Below are positions 42,563 through 52,184 of a stretch of 64,000 nt of DNA, one piece after another (the first letter of the stretch is position 1; each line of letters starts with the position of its first letter). Under the pieces are notes generated by a model. That model ran no database searches. It was not told where the DNA came from and saw only the letters and a program-made list of their open reading frames with translations. Source of the DNA: Lachnospiraceae bacterium RM5 (lineage in GTDB: Bacteria; Bacillota; Clostridia; Lachnospirales; Lachnospiraceae); assembly GCA_900110975.1 (NCBI GenBank), contig FOFK01000003.1:21365-85364 (forward strand), written 5' to 3'. The position numbers were made by a program, and so were the translations under genes.

Positions 42563-43624
42563 ATGGCAACTTTATTAGGAGGTTATGGTTTGACAGAATC
42601 AAGACATGGTGGAAATATATATGACAATAAAATAGAACTTGATTTTTCAGTGAATATCAATCCTGAAAAAATGCCGGACAATTTAAAGAGGGCAATGGAA
42701 CAGTCAATTAATTATGCAGATACATATCCGGATCTTCATTGCAAAAAACTTAGAAAAAAAATTGCAGAGTATCATGGTATAGACAATGAATGTATAGTTT
42801 GTGGAAATGGAGCGTCAGAACTTTTGATGGCAATCGCTCATGGAGAAAAGCCAGATAGGATACTTCTTATGACACCGTGTTTCTATGGATATGAATACGT
42901 GGCAGATGCAATTTCTGCGAAATCTATTTTTTACGAATTAAAAAGAAAAAATGGATTCGCTGTGGGAGAAGATTTTCTAGAATGTATTGATAGAAAAATT
43001 GATATGGTTATACTGACTAATCCTAATAATCCTACAGGCTTATGCATAGATAAGGTGTTACTTGAAAAAATCGTTGATAGATGTAAAAAGTATAATATAA
43101 CTGTTTTGTTAGATGAGTGCTTTATTGAATTGAGCACGCATTTTGAAAATAGTATGATAAATAAAACAGAGATATTTGACAATCTGATAGTATTGAGGGC
43201 ATTTACAAAAAGTTTTGCCATACCTGGAGTGAGACTTGGTTATATAGTCTGCTCAAATAAAAATAAAATTAAGAGTATTAAAAGACAGTTACCGGAATGG
43301 AATGTATCAGTAATGGCTCAGAATGTTGGAATTGCAGCATTAGAAGAAAGACAATATCTTAAAAAATCAAGAGAATTAATATTCGAGGAAAAAAAGTATC
43401 TGATAAAAGAGTTAGAGAGTCTGGGATTTGAAGTTATTAATTCAGATGCAAATTACCTGATGTTTTATTGTAAAACAGATTTGTATAACAAACTTCTTAC
43501 GAGGGGAATACTTATCAGGAATTGCGACAATTACAAAGGACTTGAAAAAGGTTTTTTGAGAATTGCAGTAAAGACACATAGGGAAAATCAAAAATTGATT
43601 AATGCGATTAATGAGATAGATTGA
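42563..43624 (+). CDS. cobD: L-threonine-O-3-phosphate decarboxylase CobD
   Basis: 353-residue PLP enzyme that makes aminopropanol phosphate for CbiB. Marks: GYGLTESRHGGNIY start, ILTNPNNPTGLC, LLDECFIEL, and the PLP-lysine region RAFTKSFAIPGVRLGY. C-terminal RGILIRNC block as in histidinol-phosphate-aminotransferase relatives. Follows cbiB by 16 bases. Confidence 0.92.
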   Translation: MATLLGGYGLTESRHGGNIYDNKIELDFSVNINPEKMPDNLKRAMEQSINYADTYPDLHCKKLRKKIAEYHGIDNECIVCGNGASELLMAIAHGEKPDRILLMTPCFYGYEYVADAISAKSIFYELKRKNGFAVGEDFLECIDRKIDMVILTNPNNPTGLCIDKVLLEKIVDRCKKYNITVLLDECFIELSTHFENSMINKTEIFDNLIVLRAFTKSFAIPGVRLGYIVCSNKNKIKSIKRQLPEWNVSVMAQNVGIAALEERQYLKKSRELIFEEKKYLIKELESLGFEVINSDANYLMFYCKTDLYNKLLTRGILIRNCDNYKGLEKGFLRIAVKTHRENQKLINAINEID

Positions 43625-43654
43625 ATTAATGAAATAAACAGGCAGGAAATATAT

Positions 43655-44299
43655 ATGAGAGAAATAGAAATTATAAATCCTATGGATATTGAAAAACGTA
43701 GTTTTGAAATTATTGAAGGAGAATTGAAAAAAAGGAATTTAGTAATAGATGAAAATAAGAGTTTTCTTGTAAAACGCGTTATTCACACTACAGCAGATTT
43801 TGATTATGCAGACACTTTGAGATTTTCAGAAAATGCTATTGAGATAGCAGAAGAACTGTTAAGAAATGGAGCGGATATAGTAACTGATACTAATATGGCA
43901 TTGTCAGGTATTAATAAAAAAGTTCTGGCTGGCCTTGGGGGAAATGTAACTTGTTTTATGGCAGATGAGAGTGTTGCAAAAGAAGCAAAAAGCAGAGGTG
44001 TTACAAGGGCAGCTGTAAGTATGGAAAGGGCGGCAAAAATAAATAAGCCGGTTATCTTTGCAATAGGAAATGCACCGACAGCACTTATCAGTATTTTTGA
44101 TATAATGAGCAATTCTGAATGGAAACCGGATTTTATTATTGGTGTTCCGGTTGGATTTGTAAATGTGGAGGCGGCAAAAGAATTATTTTTTGAAACCGAT
44201 ATTCCATATATTATTAATGAAGGAAGAAAAGGCGGAAGCAATGTTGCAGCAGCAATATGTAATGCGCTGCTTTATGATATTCGAAAGGAAAGAGTATGA
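43655..44299 (+). CDS. cbiC: Cobalt-precorrin-8 methylmutase CbiC
   Basis: 214 residues. It moves a methyl from C11 to C12 to form cobyrinate. Typical start INPMDIEKRSFEII, catalytic His in RVIHTTADFDYAD, and IGNAPTALI and GVPVGFVNVEAAKE later. Overlaps cbiD by four bases (ATGA). Confidence 0.94.
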   Translation: MREIEIINPMDIEKRSFEIIEGELKKRNLVIDENKSFLVKRVIHTTADFDYADTLRFSENAIEIAEELLRNGADIVTDTNMALSGINKKVLAGLGGNVTCFMADESVAKEAKSRGVTRAAVSMERAAKINKPVIFAIGNAPTALISIFDIMSNSEWKPDFIIGVPVGFVNVEAAKELFFETDIPYIINEGRKGGSNVAAAICNALLYDIRKERV

Positions 44300-45429
44300 G
44301 ATTTGGATTTACTACCGGAAGCTGTGCTACAGCAGCGTCAAAGGCGGCAGCGTATATGCTCTTTTTTGGAGGAAATGTAAGTGAGATTACAATCAAAACT
44401 CCAAAGGGAATAGATTATAATGCCAGGATATTGGATACTAAAATAAATAAAAATGAAGTAAGTTGTGGTGTCATGAAAGACGGAGGAGATGATCCTGATG
44501 TGACTACAGGAGCAATCGTTGTTTCTACAGTCAGGATTTTAAGCACCAAAAATAATAGTGAGTCTGCAACCTTACCTGAAATTATTATTAAAGGCGGAGT
44601 GGGTGTTGGAAAAGTAACAAAGCCAGGTCTTGACCAGCCTGTTGGCAGTGCTGCAATCAACCACGTTCCAAGAGAGATGATAACAGATGAAGTCATAAGT
44701 ATATGTGAAATGGCAGATTTTAAAGGTATTCTTGAAGTGACAATTTCAGTTCCAAAAGGAGAAGAGATTGCAAAGAAAACTTTTAATGAGAGACTTGGAA
44801 TTGTGGGTGGAATATCAATTATTGGAACAAGTGGAATTGTTGAGCCTATGAGTACTCAGGCAATACTTGATACCATAAAGTTAGAACTTAACCAGAGAAG
44901 AGTCAATGGGTTTGACAGTGTTGCCATAACCCCGGGAAACTACGGACTTGATTATATGAAAAAAGCTTACAATTATGATTTGTATAAGAGTGTGAAGTGC
45001 AGCAATTTTATTGGGGATACTATTGATATGGCAGCAGAACTTGGATTTAAAAAAGTACTTCTCACAGGTCATATTGGAAAACTCATTAAGGTAGCGGGAG
45101 GTATTATGAATACCCATTCAAAGATGGGGGATTGCAGAATGGAACTGATGGCTGCAGCGGCTATAATGTGTAATGCATCTGTAGAGGTGGCTGGAAAGAT
45201 TCTTGAATGTGTTGCTACGGAAGAAGGTCTTAATATTTTAGATGAAGCCGGAATATTAGATACTTCCATGAAATATCTTATGAATAAAATATATGCCAAT
45301 TTAAATAGAAGAGCAGGAGACAATATGGAAATAGAGTGCATAATGTACTCGAATGACAGAGGTGAACTTGCAAAGAGTAAAGGAGCAGAAAAATGGTTAA
45401 TTTCGTTGGTGCAGGAACAGGAGCAGTAG
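44296..45429 (+). CDS. cbiD: Cobalt-precorrin-5B C1-methyltransferase CbiD
   Basis: 377 residues. It methylates C1 of the corrin ring. Start RFGFTTGSCATAASKAA, DGGDDPDVTTGA near 58, then GGVGVGKVTKPGLDQPVGSA, and TGHIGKLIKVAGGIMNTHS. Its end overlaps the next gene by 37 bases in a different frame. Confidence 0.95.
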   Translation: MRFGFTTGSCATAASKAAAYMLFFGGNVSEITIKTPKGIDYNARILDTKINKNEVSCGVMKDGGDDPDVTTGAIVVSTVRILSTKNNSESATLPEIIIKGGVGVGKVTKPGLDQPVGSAAINHVPREMITDEVISICEMADFKGILEVTISVPKGEEIAKKTFNERLGIVGGISIIGTSGIVEPMSTQAILDTIKLELNQRRVNGFDSVAITPGNYGLDYMKKAYNYDLYKSVKCSNFIGDTIDMAAELGFKKVLLTGHIGKLIKVAGGIMNTHSKMGDCRMELMAAAAIMCNASVEVAGKILECVATEEGLNILDEAGILDTSMKYLMNKIYANLNRRAGDNMEIECIMYSNDRGELAKSKGAEKWLISLVQEQEQ

Positions 45430-46157
45430 ATCTTATAACTGTAAGAGGAATGAGATTACTTGAAAAGGCGGATGTAATAATATATGCCGGTTCTTTAGTA
45501 AATCCTGAGTTATTAAATTATGCAAAAAAAGAATGTGAGATTCATAATAGTGCCTATATGACTCTTGAAGAAGTTATGGACGTAATAAAGGATGCAGAAA
45601 ACAAAGGGCTTAATACTGTACGACTTCATACGGGAGATCCAAGTATATATGGAGCAATAAGAGAGCAGATGGATATTCTTGATGAACTGGGGATTAAGTA
45701 TGAAACCTGTCCCGGTGTCAGCGCCTGTTTTGGAGCGGCAGCATCACTTAATCTGGAATATACATTACCTGAGGTTTCACAGTCTCTTATTATCACAAGG
45801 ATGGAAGGAAAAACATCGGTTCCAAAAAAGGAAACTATTGAATCATTTGCAACACATAACACTACAATGGCAATTTATCTTAGCACAGGAATGCTTGAGG
45901 AGCTGGTAGAAAGATTAATTAATGGTGGATATAAAAAGTATACACCTGCAGCAATTGTTTATAAGGCAACATGGCCGGAAGAAAAAGCTTTTGTGTGTAC
46001 TTTGGAAACGCTTGTAAAGACTGCAGAAGAAAATGATATAAGAAAGACTGCAATAATACTTGTGGGAGATATTATTTCCCATGCTCATTATGAAAAATCA
46101 AAACTCTATTCAGCTGATTTTTCTACAGAGTACAGACAGGGAAAAAAGGAAGTGTGA
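45393..46157 (+). CDS. cbiF: Cobalt-precorrin-4 C11-methyltransferase CbiF
   Basis: 254-residue SAM-dependent tetrapyrrole methylase. Start VNFVGAGTGAVDLITVRG, DVIIYAGSLVNPELL, LHTGDPSIYGAIREQ, PGVSACFGAAA, LSTGMLEELV. Matches CbiF/CobM over the whole length. Confidence 0.95.
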   Translation: MVNFVGAGTGAVDLITVRGMRLLEKADVIIYAGSLVNPELLNYAKKECEIHNSAYMTLEEVMDVIKDAENKGLNTVRLHTGDPSIYGAIREQMDILDELGIKYETCPGVSACFGAAASLNLEYTLPEVSQSLIITRMEGKTSVPKKETIESFATHNTTMAIYLSTGMLEELVERLINGGYKKYTPAAIVYKATWPEEKAFVCTLETLVKTAEENDIRKTAIILVGDIISHAHYEKSKLYSADFSTEYRQGKKEV

Positions 46158-46159
46158 TA

Positions 46160-47191
46160 GTGAATATTTCAGTTGTTTGTTTTACTAAATCAGGATATGA
46201 ACTGATGAAAAAATTAAAAGATAATAATGAATTGAAATTTAAATATTACTGCAAATGTCGGTCACTTAAATCTGAGTTGGAACAGGAAAAGGAAAACATT
46301 GAATTAGAAAATAGCGAATTACAAAAACAATTATCTGTAGAGTACGTGGATGAAAAAATATCAGACTGGGCCAAAAAGGAGTTTGAAAGTCATCATGGCA
46401 TTTTATTTATAGGTGCAGTGGGAATAGCAGTAAGAGCAATTGCAGGCTGTGTTAATGATAAATTGACAGATTCGCCGGTGATAGTTATGGATGACCTTGG
46501 AAGATTTGTTATTCCTATTCTTTCAGGTCATTTTGGCGGTGCAAATGAAATCGCAAAAGATTTATCTGATTTAATAGGAGCAACTCCGGTTATTACAACA
46601 GCTACAGATATTCATAGTACTTTTGCAGTAGATGTTTTTGCGAAGAATAATAATATGAAAGTTGTAAACAGAGAGGGTATAGCAAAAATTTCTTCAGGCA
46701 TGTTGGAAGGAAAAGAACTTAGTGTTTATGTTTCAAAAGAGGAAATGATAGATAAAAAGACAATAGAAAATATCAAGCCTGATTTGGTTCTTAAATGTAA
46801 AAAGTATGCCTTGGGCATCGGTTGTAAGAGAGGAAAAAGTGAGAAAGAAATTGAAGAATTTATTATAGGGAAACTTCTGGAAATTGGAGTGAGTATAAAT
46901 GATGTGGCATATATTTCATCCATTGATGTAAAAGCAGATGAGGTGGGTATAATTGATTTTGCGGAAAAAAATGGCATTCAGTTTATTACTTTTTCAAAGG
47001 ATGTTTTAAGAGGTATTGAAGGAGAGTTTAGTGAATCAAATTTTGTAAACAGTCAGGTGGGAGTCGGAAATGTATGTGAGAGAGCTGCACTTGCTGTTTG
47101 GGATTATGATGCAGAATTAGTATTAAAAAAACAGGCGGAGAATGGCATAACTCTTGCAGTTTCAACGGGATGGAATAAGATTAGGTTTTGA
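46160..47191 (+). CDS. cbiG: Cobalt-precorrin-5A hydrolase CbiG
   Basis: About 343 residues. It opens the delta-lactone and releases acetaldehyde from cobalt-precorrin-5A. Central block HGILFIGAVGIAVRAIAG, then SPVIVMDDLGRFVIPILSGH and GGANEIAKDLSDLIGATPV, are family hallmarks; the C-terminal CbiG domain starts near LGIGCKRGKS. GTG 46160 fits the AAGGAAG ribosome site; GTG 46154 overlapping the cbiF stop is possible. Confidence 0.92.
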   Translation: MNISVVCFTKSGYELMKKLKDNNELKFKYYCKCRSLKSELEQEKENIELENSELQKQLSVEYVDEKISDWAKKEFESHHGILFIGAVGIAVRAIAGCVNDKLTDSPVIVMDDLGRFVIPILSGHFGGANEIAKDLSDLIGATPVITTATDIHSTFAVDVFAKNNNMKVVNREGIAKISSGMLEGKELSVYVSKEEMIDKKTIENIKPDLVLKCKKYALGIGCKRGKSEKEIEEFIIGKLLEIGVSINDVAYISSIDVKADEVGIIDFAEKNGIQFITFSKDVLRGIEGEFSESNFVNSQVGVGNVCERAALAVWDYDAELVLKKQAENGITLAVSTGWNKIRF

Positions 47192-47233
47192 TTTTGAAAA
47201 TGAGCAAATAAAAAATTAGAAAGAGAGTAGTAA

Positions 47234-47977
47234 ATGGGTAATATAATAAACGTAATAGGAATGGGTCCTGGTGCGGAAAATATGATGACAGCAATGGCAA
47301 AGAATGCCTTAGAAGAGTCGGACGTAATTGTTGGATACAGTGTATATCTTGATTTATTAAGTGATAAATTAAAGGAGAAGGAACTGTTATCCACCCCTAT
47401 GAAACAGGAAGAAAAAAGATGCAGACTCTGTTTTGAAAAAGCCATTGAGGGAAAGAAAGTTTCAATGATTTGTAGTGGTGATGCAGGAGTTTACGGTATG
47501 GCATCGCTGATGTATGAAATTGGAAAAGAATATAGTGACATTGAACTTAATATTATTCCGGGAATAACAGCTGCAATCAGCGGAGCAGCTGAACTTGGAG
47601 CACCACTTAATCACGATTTTTGTGTGATAAGTCTTAGTGATTTATTGACACCTTGGGAGAAGATTGAAAAGAGACTTGAGTGTGCGGCTATTGCAGATTT
47701 TGCTATTGCTATTTATAATCCGTCCAGCAAAAAACGATATGATTATTTGAAAAAAGCTTGTGATATATTACTAAGACATATTGAGAAAACAAGGCCTTGC
47801 GGATACGTGGTTAATATTGGCAGGGAAGGGAAGAAAATATATACATGCACACTTGAAGAACTTAAAGATATTCAGGTGGATATGTTTACCACAGTATTTG
47901 TGGGTAATTCAACCAGTGAGATAGTAAATGGAAAATTAGTTACAAAGAGAGGATATCCGGTGGAAATAAATGAGTAA
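47234..47977 (+). CDS. cbiH: Cobalt-factor III / precorrin-3B C17-methyltransferase CbiH
   Basis: 247-residue SAM-dependent methylase that drives ring contraction. Start INVIGMGPGAENMMTAMA, SDVIVGYSVYLDLL, SGDAGVYGMASLMYE, PGITAAISGAAELGAPL, and IYNPSSKKRYDYL. Standard length. Its end overlaps the next gene by eight bases. Confidence 0.95.
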   Translation: MGNIINVIGMGPGAENMMTAMAKNALEESDVIVGYSVYLDLLSDKLKEKELLSTPMKQEEKRCRLCFEKAIEGKKVSMICSGDAGVYGMASLMYEIGKEYSDIELNIIPGITAAISGAAELGAPLNHDFCVISLSDLLTPWEKIEKRLECAAIADFAIAIYNPSSKKRYDYLKKACDILLRHIEKTRPCGYVVNIGREGKKIYTCTLEELKDIQVDMFTTVFVGNSTSEIVNGKLVTKRGYPVEINE

Positions 47978-50060
47978 TATAGTTTTATTTGCAGGGACAA
48001 CTGAAGGAAGAAAACTGTCTGAATGGTTAAGCTCAAAGAAGAAGAAACACATAATTTGTGTTGCAACAAGGTATGGCGAGGAGGTATTGGAAGAAAATAC
48101 TTTTTCAAGGATTAATACAGGCCGTATGGATGAGAATGATATGGAAGTTTTTTTTAAGGAGAATCATACGGATGTTGTTGTGGATGCAACCCACCCTTAC
48201 GCAGAGCTGGTGACTGAAAATCTAAAGTCTGTGACACAAAAATTGAATATTGAATATTTAAGGCTTGATAGAGATGGTTTTTGCAAGGATAATGATGAAA
48301 CCAAAACTGATAAAAAATCAGATAGTATGGAATTAAATAATATGAGTTCAGAAAATGGTTTTCAGATAAAATATTTTCATAATAATGAAGAGTGTGAAAA
48401 AGCCCTTCGAAATACAGAAGGGAATATTATGCTTACAACAGGAAGTAAAGAATTAAGAAATTATTGTGTAACAAAATCTGTGAAAGATCGTTTGGCAGTA
48501 AGAGTAATTCCAAGTGTAGAGAGTTTAAAAATTTGTACAGATTTGGATATTAAAGGAAAGCGGATAATAGCTATGCAGGGACCATTCTCCATGGAAACAA
48601 ATGTTGCATTAATTAATCAATATAAAATAAATGTTTTAGTAACAAAGGCAAGTGGAAGTACAGGAGGATTTGAGGACAAGCTTAATGCAGCGAAAATTAT
48701 AGGGATAAAGGTGTTTGTAATTGGAAGAAACGAGAGGGAAGAGGGGTTATCTTTTTCTCAGGTAAAAGAAGTGTTGAGCAATTATATAAAAAACGAACAA
48801 GGGAATACAGAGAAAAGAATTATTACCTTGATTGGATGCGGTATGGGAAAAAGCGAGGAACTGTCAGGAGTAGCTGTTAGAGCAATTAAAAATGCAGATA
48901 TTGTTTTTGGAGCAAAGCGTCTGTTAGATAGTCTTGAAATTAATAGTGAAAAATATCCCTATTATCTTGCAAAGGATATTGTTCCAATACTTGAGAAACA
49001 GGATGGTGATGTGGCAATTTTGTTCTCCGGTGATACAGGTTTTTACAGTGGAACAAAAAAGTTGTATGAGATAATTAACAATCTTGTTGAAGAGAAAAAA
49101 ATATATGCAGAGATAAAAATATTACCGGGGATTTCTTCAGTTTCATATCTGTCAGCCCTTACCGGTATAAGTTGGGATGATGCAAAGATAATCAGTCTTC
49201 ACGGTGCCGGTAATGTGGATGAATGGAAGAAAAAATTTTTGAATACTGTGAAAAATAACAAAAAATGTTTTGCTCTGTTATCGGGAGTAAAAGACATTAA
49301 TAATATTGGTAAAATTCTTGTTGAAGAGGGACTGTCAGAGATTTCAATAGTAGCAGGCTATCAGATGTCATGTGAAAATCAAAAAGTAATGAATCTTACA
49401 CCAGAGGAGTGTATGAAACTTAAAGAAGAAGGTCTATACAGTATTTTTATTATATCTAAGGGAGAAAATAAAAAAATAAAAATCACAACAGGTATCAGGG
49501 ATGATGAATTTATTCGTGGTAAAGTGCCAATGACTAAGGAGGAAGTGCGAACAGTCAGCATATCAAAAATGAATCTATTAAGGGATTCTGTTGTTTATGA
49601 CATAGGCAGTGGAACTGGTTCTGTAGCTGTGGAGATTGCAAGACTTTCAGAAGAAATAAAAGTTTTTGCAATTGAGAAAAAAACTGAAGGAATTGAGCTG
49701 ATAGAAAAAAATAAGGCACAATTTGGTTTGGATAACATTGAGGTAGTAGAAGGAATGGCACCGGAGGCAATGGAATATTTACCTGTTCCTACTCATGCAT
49801 TTATTGGTGGAAGCAGTGGAAATATGACAGACATTGTTAAGAAACTTATTGAAAAAAATCCGGAAATACAGATTGTTGTAAATGCGGTAAGCTTTGAAAC
49901 TTTAAAGAAACTGATGATGCTTGAGGAAGAAAAAATGGTTTCTGATTTTGATATGGTTAATCTTAGTGTTACAAAAACTGAAATGCATGGAAAGTATCAT
50001 ATGATGAGAGCACAAAATCCGGTATATATCTGTTCATTTAAAGGAAGGAAAGAGAATTAG
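47970..50060 (+). CDS. CbiJ-CbiE-CbiT triple fusion
   Basis: 696 residues combining three enzymes. Residues 1-260 are the CbiJ cobalt-precorrin-6A reductase (FAGTTEGRKLSEWL start, VDATHPYAELVTENL, AMQGPFSMETNVAL). Residues about 270-480 are the CbiE C5-methyltransferase (LIGCGMGKSEELSG, LFSGDTGFYSGTKKL, LPGISSVSYL). Residues about 500-696 are the CbiT C15-methyltransferase/decarboxylase (VPMTKEEVRTVSISKM, YDIGSGTGSVAVEIA, FIGGSSGNM). CbiE-T fusions (CobL) are well known; adding CbiJ at the front is less common. Confidence 0.92.
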   Translation: MSNIVLFAGTTEGRKLSEWLSSKKKKHIICVATRYGEEVLEENTFSRINTGRMDENDMEVFFKENHTDVVVDATHPYAELVTENLKSVTQKLNIEYLRLDRDGFCKDNDETKTDKKSDSMELNNMSSENGFQIKYFHNNEECEKALRNTEGNIMLTTGSKELRNYCVTKSVKDRLAVRVIPSVESLKICTDLDIKGKRIIAMQGPFSMETNVALINQYKINVLVTKASGSTGGFEDKLNAAKIIGIKVFVIGRNEREEGLSFSQVKEVLSNYIKNEQGNTEKRIITLIGCGMGKSEELSGVAVRAIKNADIVFGAKRLLDSLEINSEKYPYYLAKDIVPILEKQDGDVAILFSGDTGFYSGTKKLYEIINNLVEEKKIYAEIKILPGISSVSYLSALTGISWDDAKIISLHGAGNVDEWKKKFLNTVKNNKKCFALLSGVKDINNIGKILVEEGLSEISIVAGYQMSCENQKVMNLTPEECMKLKEEGLYSIFIISKGENKKIKITTGIRDDEFIRGKVPMTKEEVRTVSISKMNLLRDSVVYDIGSGTGSVAVEIARLSEEIKVFAIEKKTEGIELIEKNKAQFGLDNIEVVEGMAPEAMEYLPVPTHAFIGGSSGNMTDIVKKLIEKNPEIQIVVNAVSFETLKKLMMLEEEKMVSDFDMVNLSVTKTEMHGKYHMMRAQNPVYICSFKGRKEN

Positions 50061-51512
50061 ATGAGTGATAAAAACAGTGCATATAAAATTCCAAGAGTTT
50101 TGATTGGTGCGCCAAAGAGTGGTAGTGGAAAGACGTTAATAACCTGTGCGTTACTTCTTGCACTCAAAAAAAGAAATATAGATGTAATGTCGTTTAAATG
50201 TGGACCTGATTATATTGATCCAATGTTTCACAGAAGCATACAGGGTATTCCGGCAGAAAATCTGGATACATTTTTTCTTGAGGAGAAGAAATTAAATAAT
50301 GTGTTTGTAGATTGTATGTCAGAACATAAAATGGCTGTTATGGAAGGTGTGATGGGACTCTATGATGGACTAGGCGGTGTCAGGAAGGAAGGATCATCTT
50401 ATCATCTTGCACAGGTAACAAAAACTCCTGTTATACTTGTTGTAGATGTCCACGGTATGGGTAAATCAATGATTCCTTTAATTAAAGGTTTTATTGATTA
50501 TGATAATGATAATCTTATCAGAGGAATTATACTCAACAGAATTTCGTCTTATTATTATGATATTGTCAGCAGGGAAATTAAAAAAGAGATAAAAGTGCCT
50601 CTTTTAGGTTATTTTCCTACAGATAAAAATCTTTCATTTGAAAGCAGACATTTAGGACTTATAATGCCTGAAGAAGTTAAGGATATAAATGACAAATTAA
50701 ATGCAGCAGCAATGCAATTAGAAAAAACTGTAAATATAGATAAATTGCTGGAAATTGCATCACAGACAGAAGATTTAGAACAAATAGCATTGCAGTCAGA
50801 ATCAAAAACTCAAAATACAAAATTAAATTACTTTGCTGATAGTGCTAAAATCAGTAACAGTAAGAATAATGAAACACTTACCATTGCAGTGGCAAGAGAT
50901 GAAGCTTTTTGTTTTTATTATGAAGCAAATATCAGAGAATTTGAAAAAAAAGGGATTAAAATAAAATATTTCTCACCATTGAGGGATAAGGAAATACCTA
51001 AGGACGTGGATGGATTGTTACTTGGTGGAGGTTATCCTGAACTTTACGCAAAAGAGCTAAGTGAAAATATTTCAATGATGAAATCTATAAAATTATATAT
51101 AGAAAATGGAATGCCATCACTTGCAGAATGCGGAGGTTTTATGTATCTTCATGATTCTATCATTTGTGAAGATGGACATGAATATAAGATGATGGGAGTG
51201 ATTAATGGTAAAGTATCTTTTAGAGCAAAACTGGTAAGGTTTGGCTACATAGAACTGGAAGAAAAAAAACCAACTTTTCTTGGAAATAAAACTAAGATTA
51301 AAGCTCATGAATTTCATTATTTTGATAGCGATAACAATGGAGAGTCATGTATAGCTATAAAGCCTGTAAGTGAAAAAAAGTGGCAGTGCATACTGGAAGG
51401 TGATAATTATTTCTGGGGATTCCCTCATTTGTATTATCCATCAGCACCGGAATTTGTGGAGCATTTTGTAGAAAGGATGATTCTGTATAAAAAACAGGCA
51501 GACAGGAATTAG
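50061..51512 (+). CDS. cbiA: Cobyrinic acid a,c-diamide synthase CbiA
   Basis: 483 residues. It amidates the a and c side chains using glutamine and ATP. P-loop GAPKSGSGKT at about 12-21, FKCGPDYIDPMFH, VMEGVMGLYDG, and a glutaminase domain with LLLGGGYPELYA and catalytic Cys in SLAECGGFMYL. An unusually long, low-complexity linker (about 225-275) joins the two halves. Last gene of the operon; its 3' end overlaps the convergent XRE-type gene by four bases. Confidence 0.95.
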   Translation: MSDKNSAYKIPRVLIGAPKSGSGKTLITCALLLALKKRNIDVMSFKCGPDYIDPMFHRSIQGIPAENLDTFFLEEKKLNNVFVDCMSEHKMAVMEGVMGLYDGLGGVRKEGSSYHLAQVTKTPVILVVDVHGMGKSMIPLIKGFIDYDNDNLIRGIILNRISSYYYDIVSREIKKEIKVPLLGYFPTDKNLSFESRHLGLIMPEEVKDINDKLNAAAMQLEKTVNIDKLLEIASQTEDLEQIALQSESKTQNTKLNYFADSAKISNSKNNETLTIAVARDEAFCFYYEANIREFEKKGIKIKYFSPLRDKEIPKDVDGLLLGGGYPELYAKELSENISMMKSIKLYIENGMPSLAECGGFMYLHDSIICEDGHEYKMMGVINGKVSFRAKLVRFGYIELEEKKPTFLGNKTKIKAHEFHYFDSDNNGESCIAIKPVSEKKWQCILEGDNYFWGFPHLYYPSAPEFVEHFVERMILYKKQADRN

Positions 51513-51979
51513 TTTAATTCCTTATCTGCCCATAGTTTTAAAGTTTCGATTGCCTGTGACATTTCAGATAAATGCTCACGGAATTTTTCAAAATCTTTTT
51601 TTTCATCATTTGTTATTGTTCCGTCTGCCGTAATATCAATAATTCTTTCTTTAAAGTGGTTAAGAGTATTTAAACTTGAAAGTAGTTCAAGTGTAATTTG
51701 TGGAAGTTCGTGTATTGTCTCAATTGAAGAAACATATTTTTTTCCTATCTGACATTCATTGGTACAATAATAATTGCAAATCTCAGGTTTATTATATACC
51801 TTTGACATTATTATTATATCTTCCGGACGAGCCATGGTAGAAAAGTTTTCAATTTTTTCCAAACGGCTTTCTGTAAGTAAATTTTCGGATTTATCAGCTA
51901 CGTCTGCTCTTGTCATATCACAAGATTCTCTACATTGTTGATATATACTTTTGTTTATTTTTGTTGATTTTCTGCCCAT
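51509..51979 (-). CDS. XRE-type regulator, convergent with cbiA
   Basis: 156 residues. The N-terminal 70 resemble a helix-turn-helix (SCDMTRADVADKSENLLTES, then RLEKIENF and PEDIIIMSKVY). The C-terminal half is helical with a CNYYCTNECQIGKK Cys cluster (three Cys), possibly metal- or redox-sensing. It is transcribed away from the 52.2 kb gene, sharing its intergenic region. Confidence 0.6.
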   Translation of the reverse strand: MGRKSTKINKSIYQQCRESCDMTRADVADKSENLLTESRLEKIENFSTMARPEDIIIMSKVYNKPEICNYYCTNECQIGKKYVSSIETIHELPQITLELLSSLNTLNHFKERIIDITADGTITNDEKKDFEKFREHLSEMSQAIETLKLWADKELN

Positions 51980-52061
51980 TTATTTACCTTCTTTCTTTAC
52001 CATTAGATATTATACATTAAAAATTATATTTTTTCACTATAAAAGTAAAATAGGGTGTTTA

Positions 52062-52090
52062 TTGACTGTGTAAAGGAAATTTTGTATACT
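52062..52090 (+). promoter_or_regulatory. Promoter of the NifX/SlyD fusion gene
   Basis: TTGACT (52062-52067), 17-base spacer, TATACT (52085-52090), with an extended-type TG one base before at 52083-52084 region. Confidence 0.7.
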
Positions 52091-52184
52091 TGTACGGTTG
52101 GATGAAATATAGTGTTTAAATAAAAAAGAGTATTAAATAAATTTAACAGATTAATAAAAGTCTGATATGAAAGGAAAGAATATA

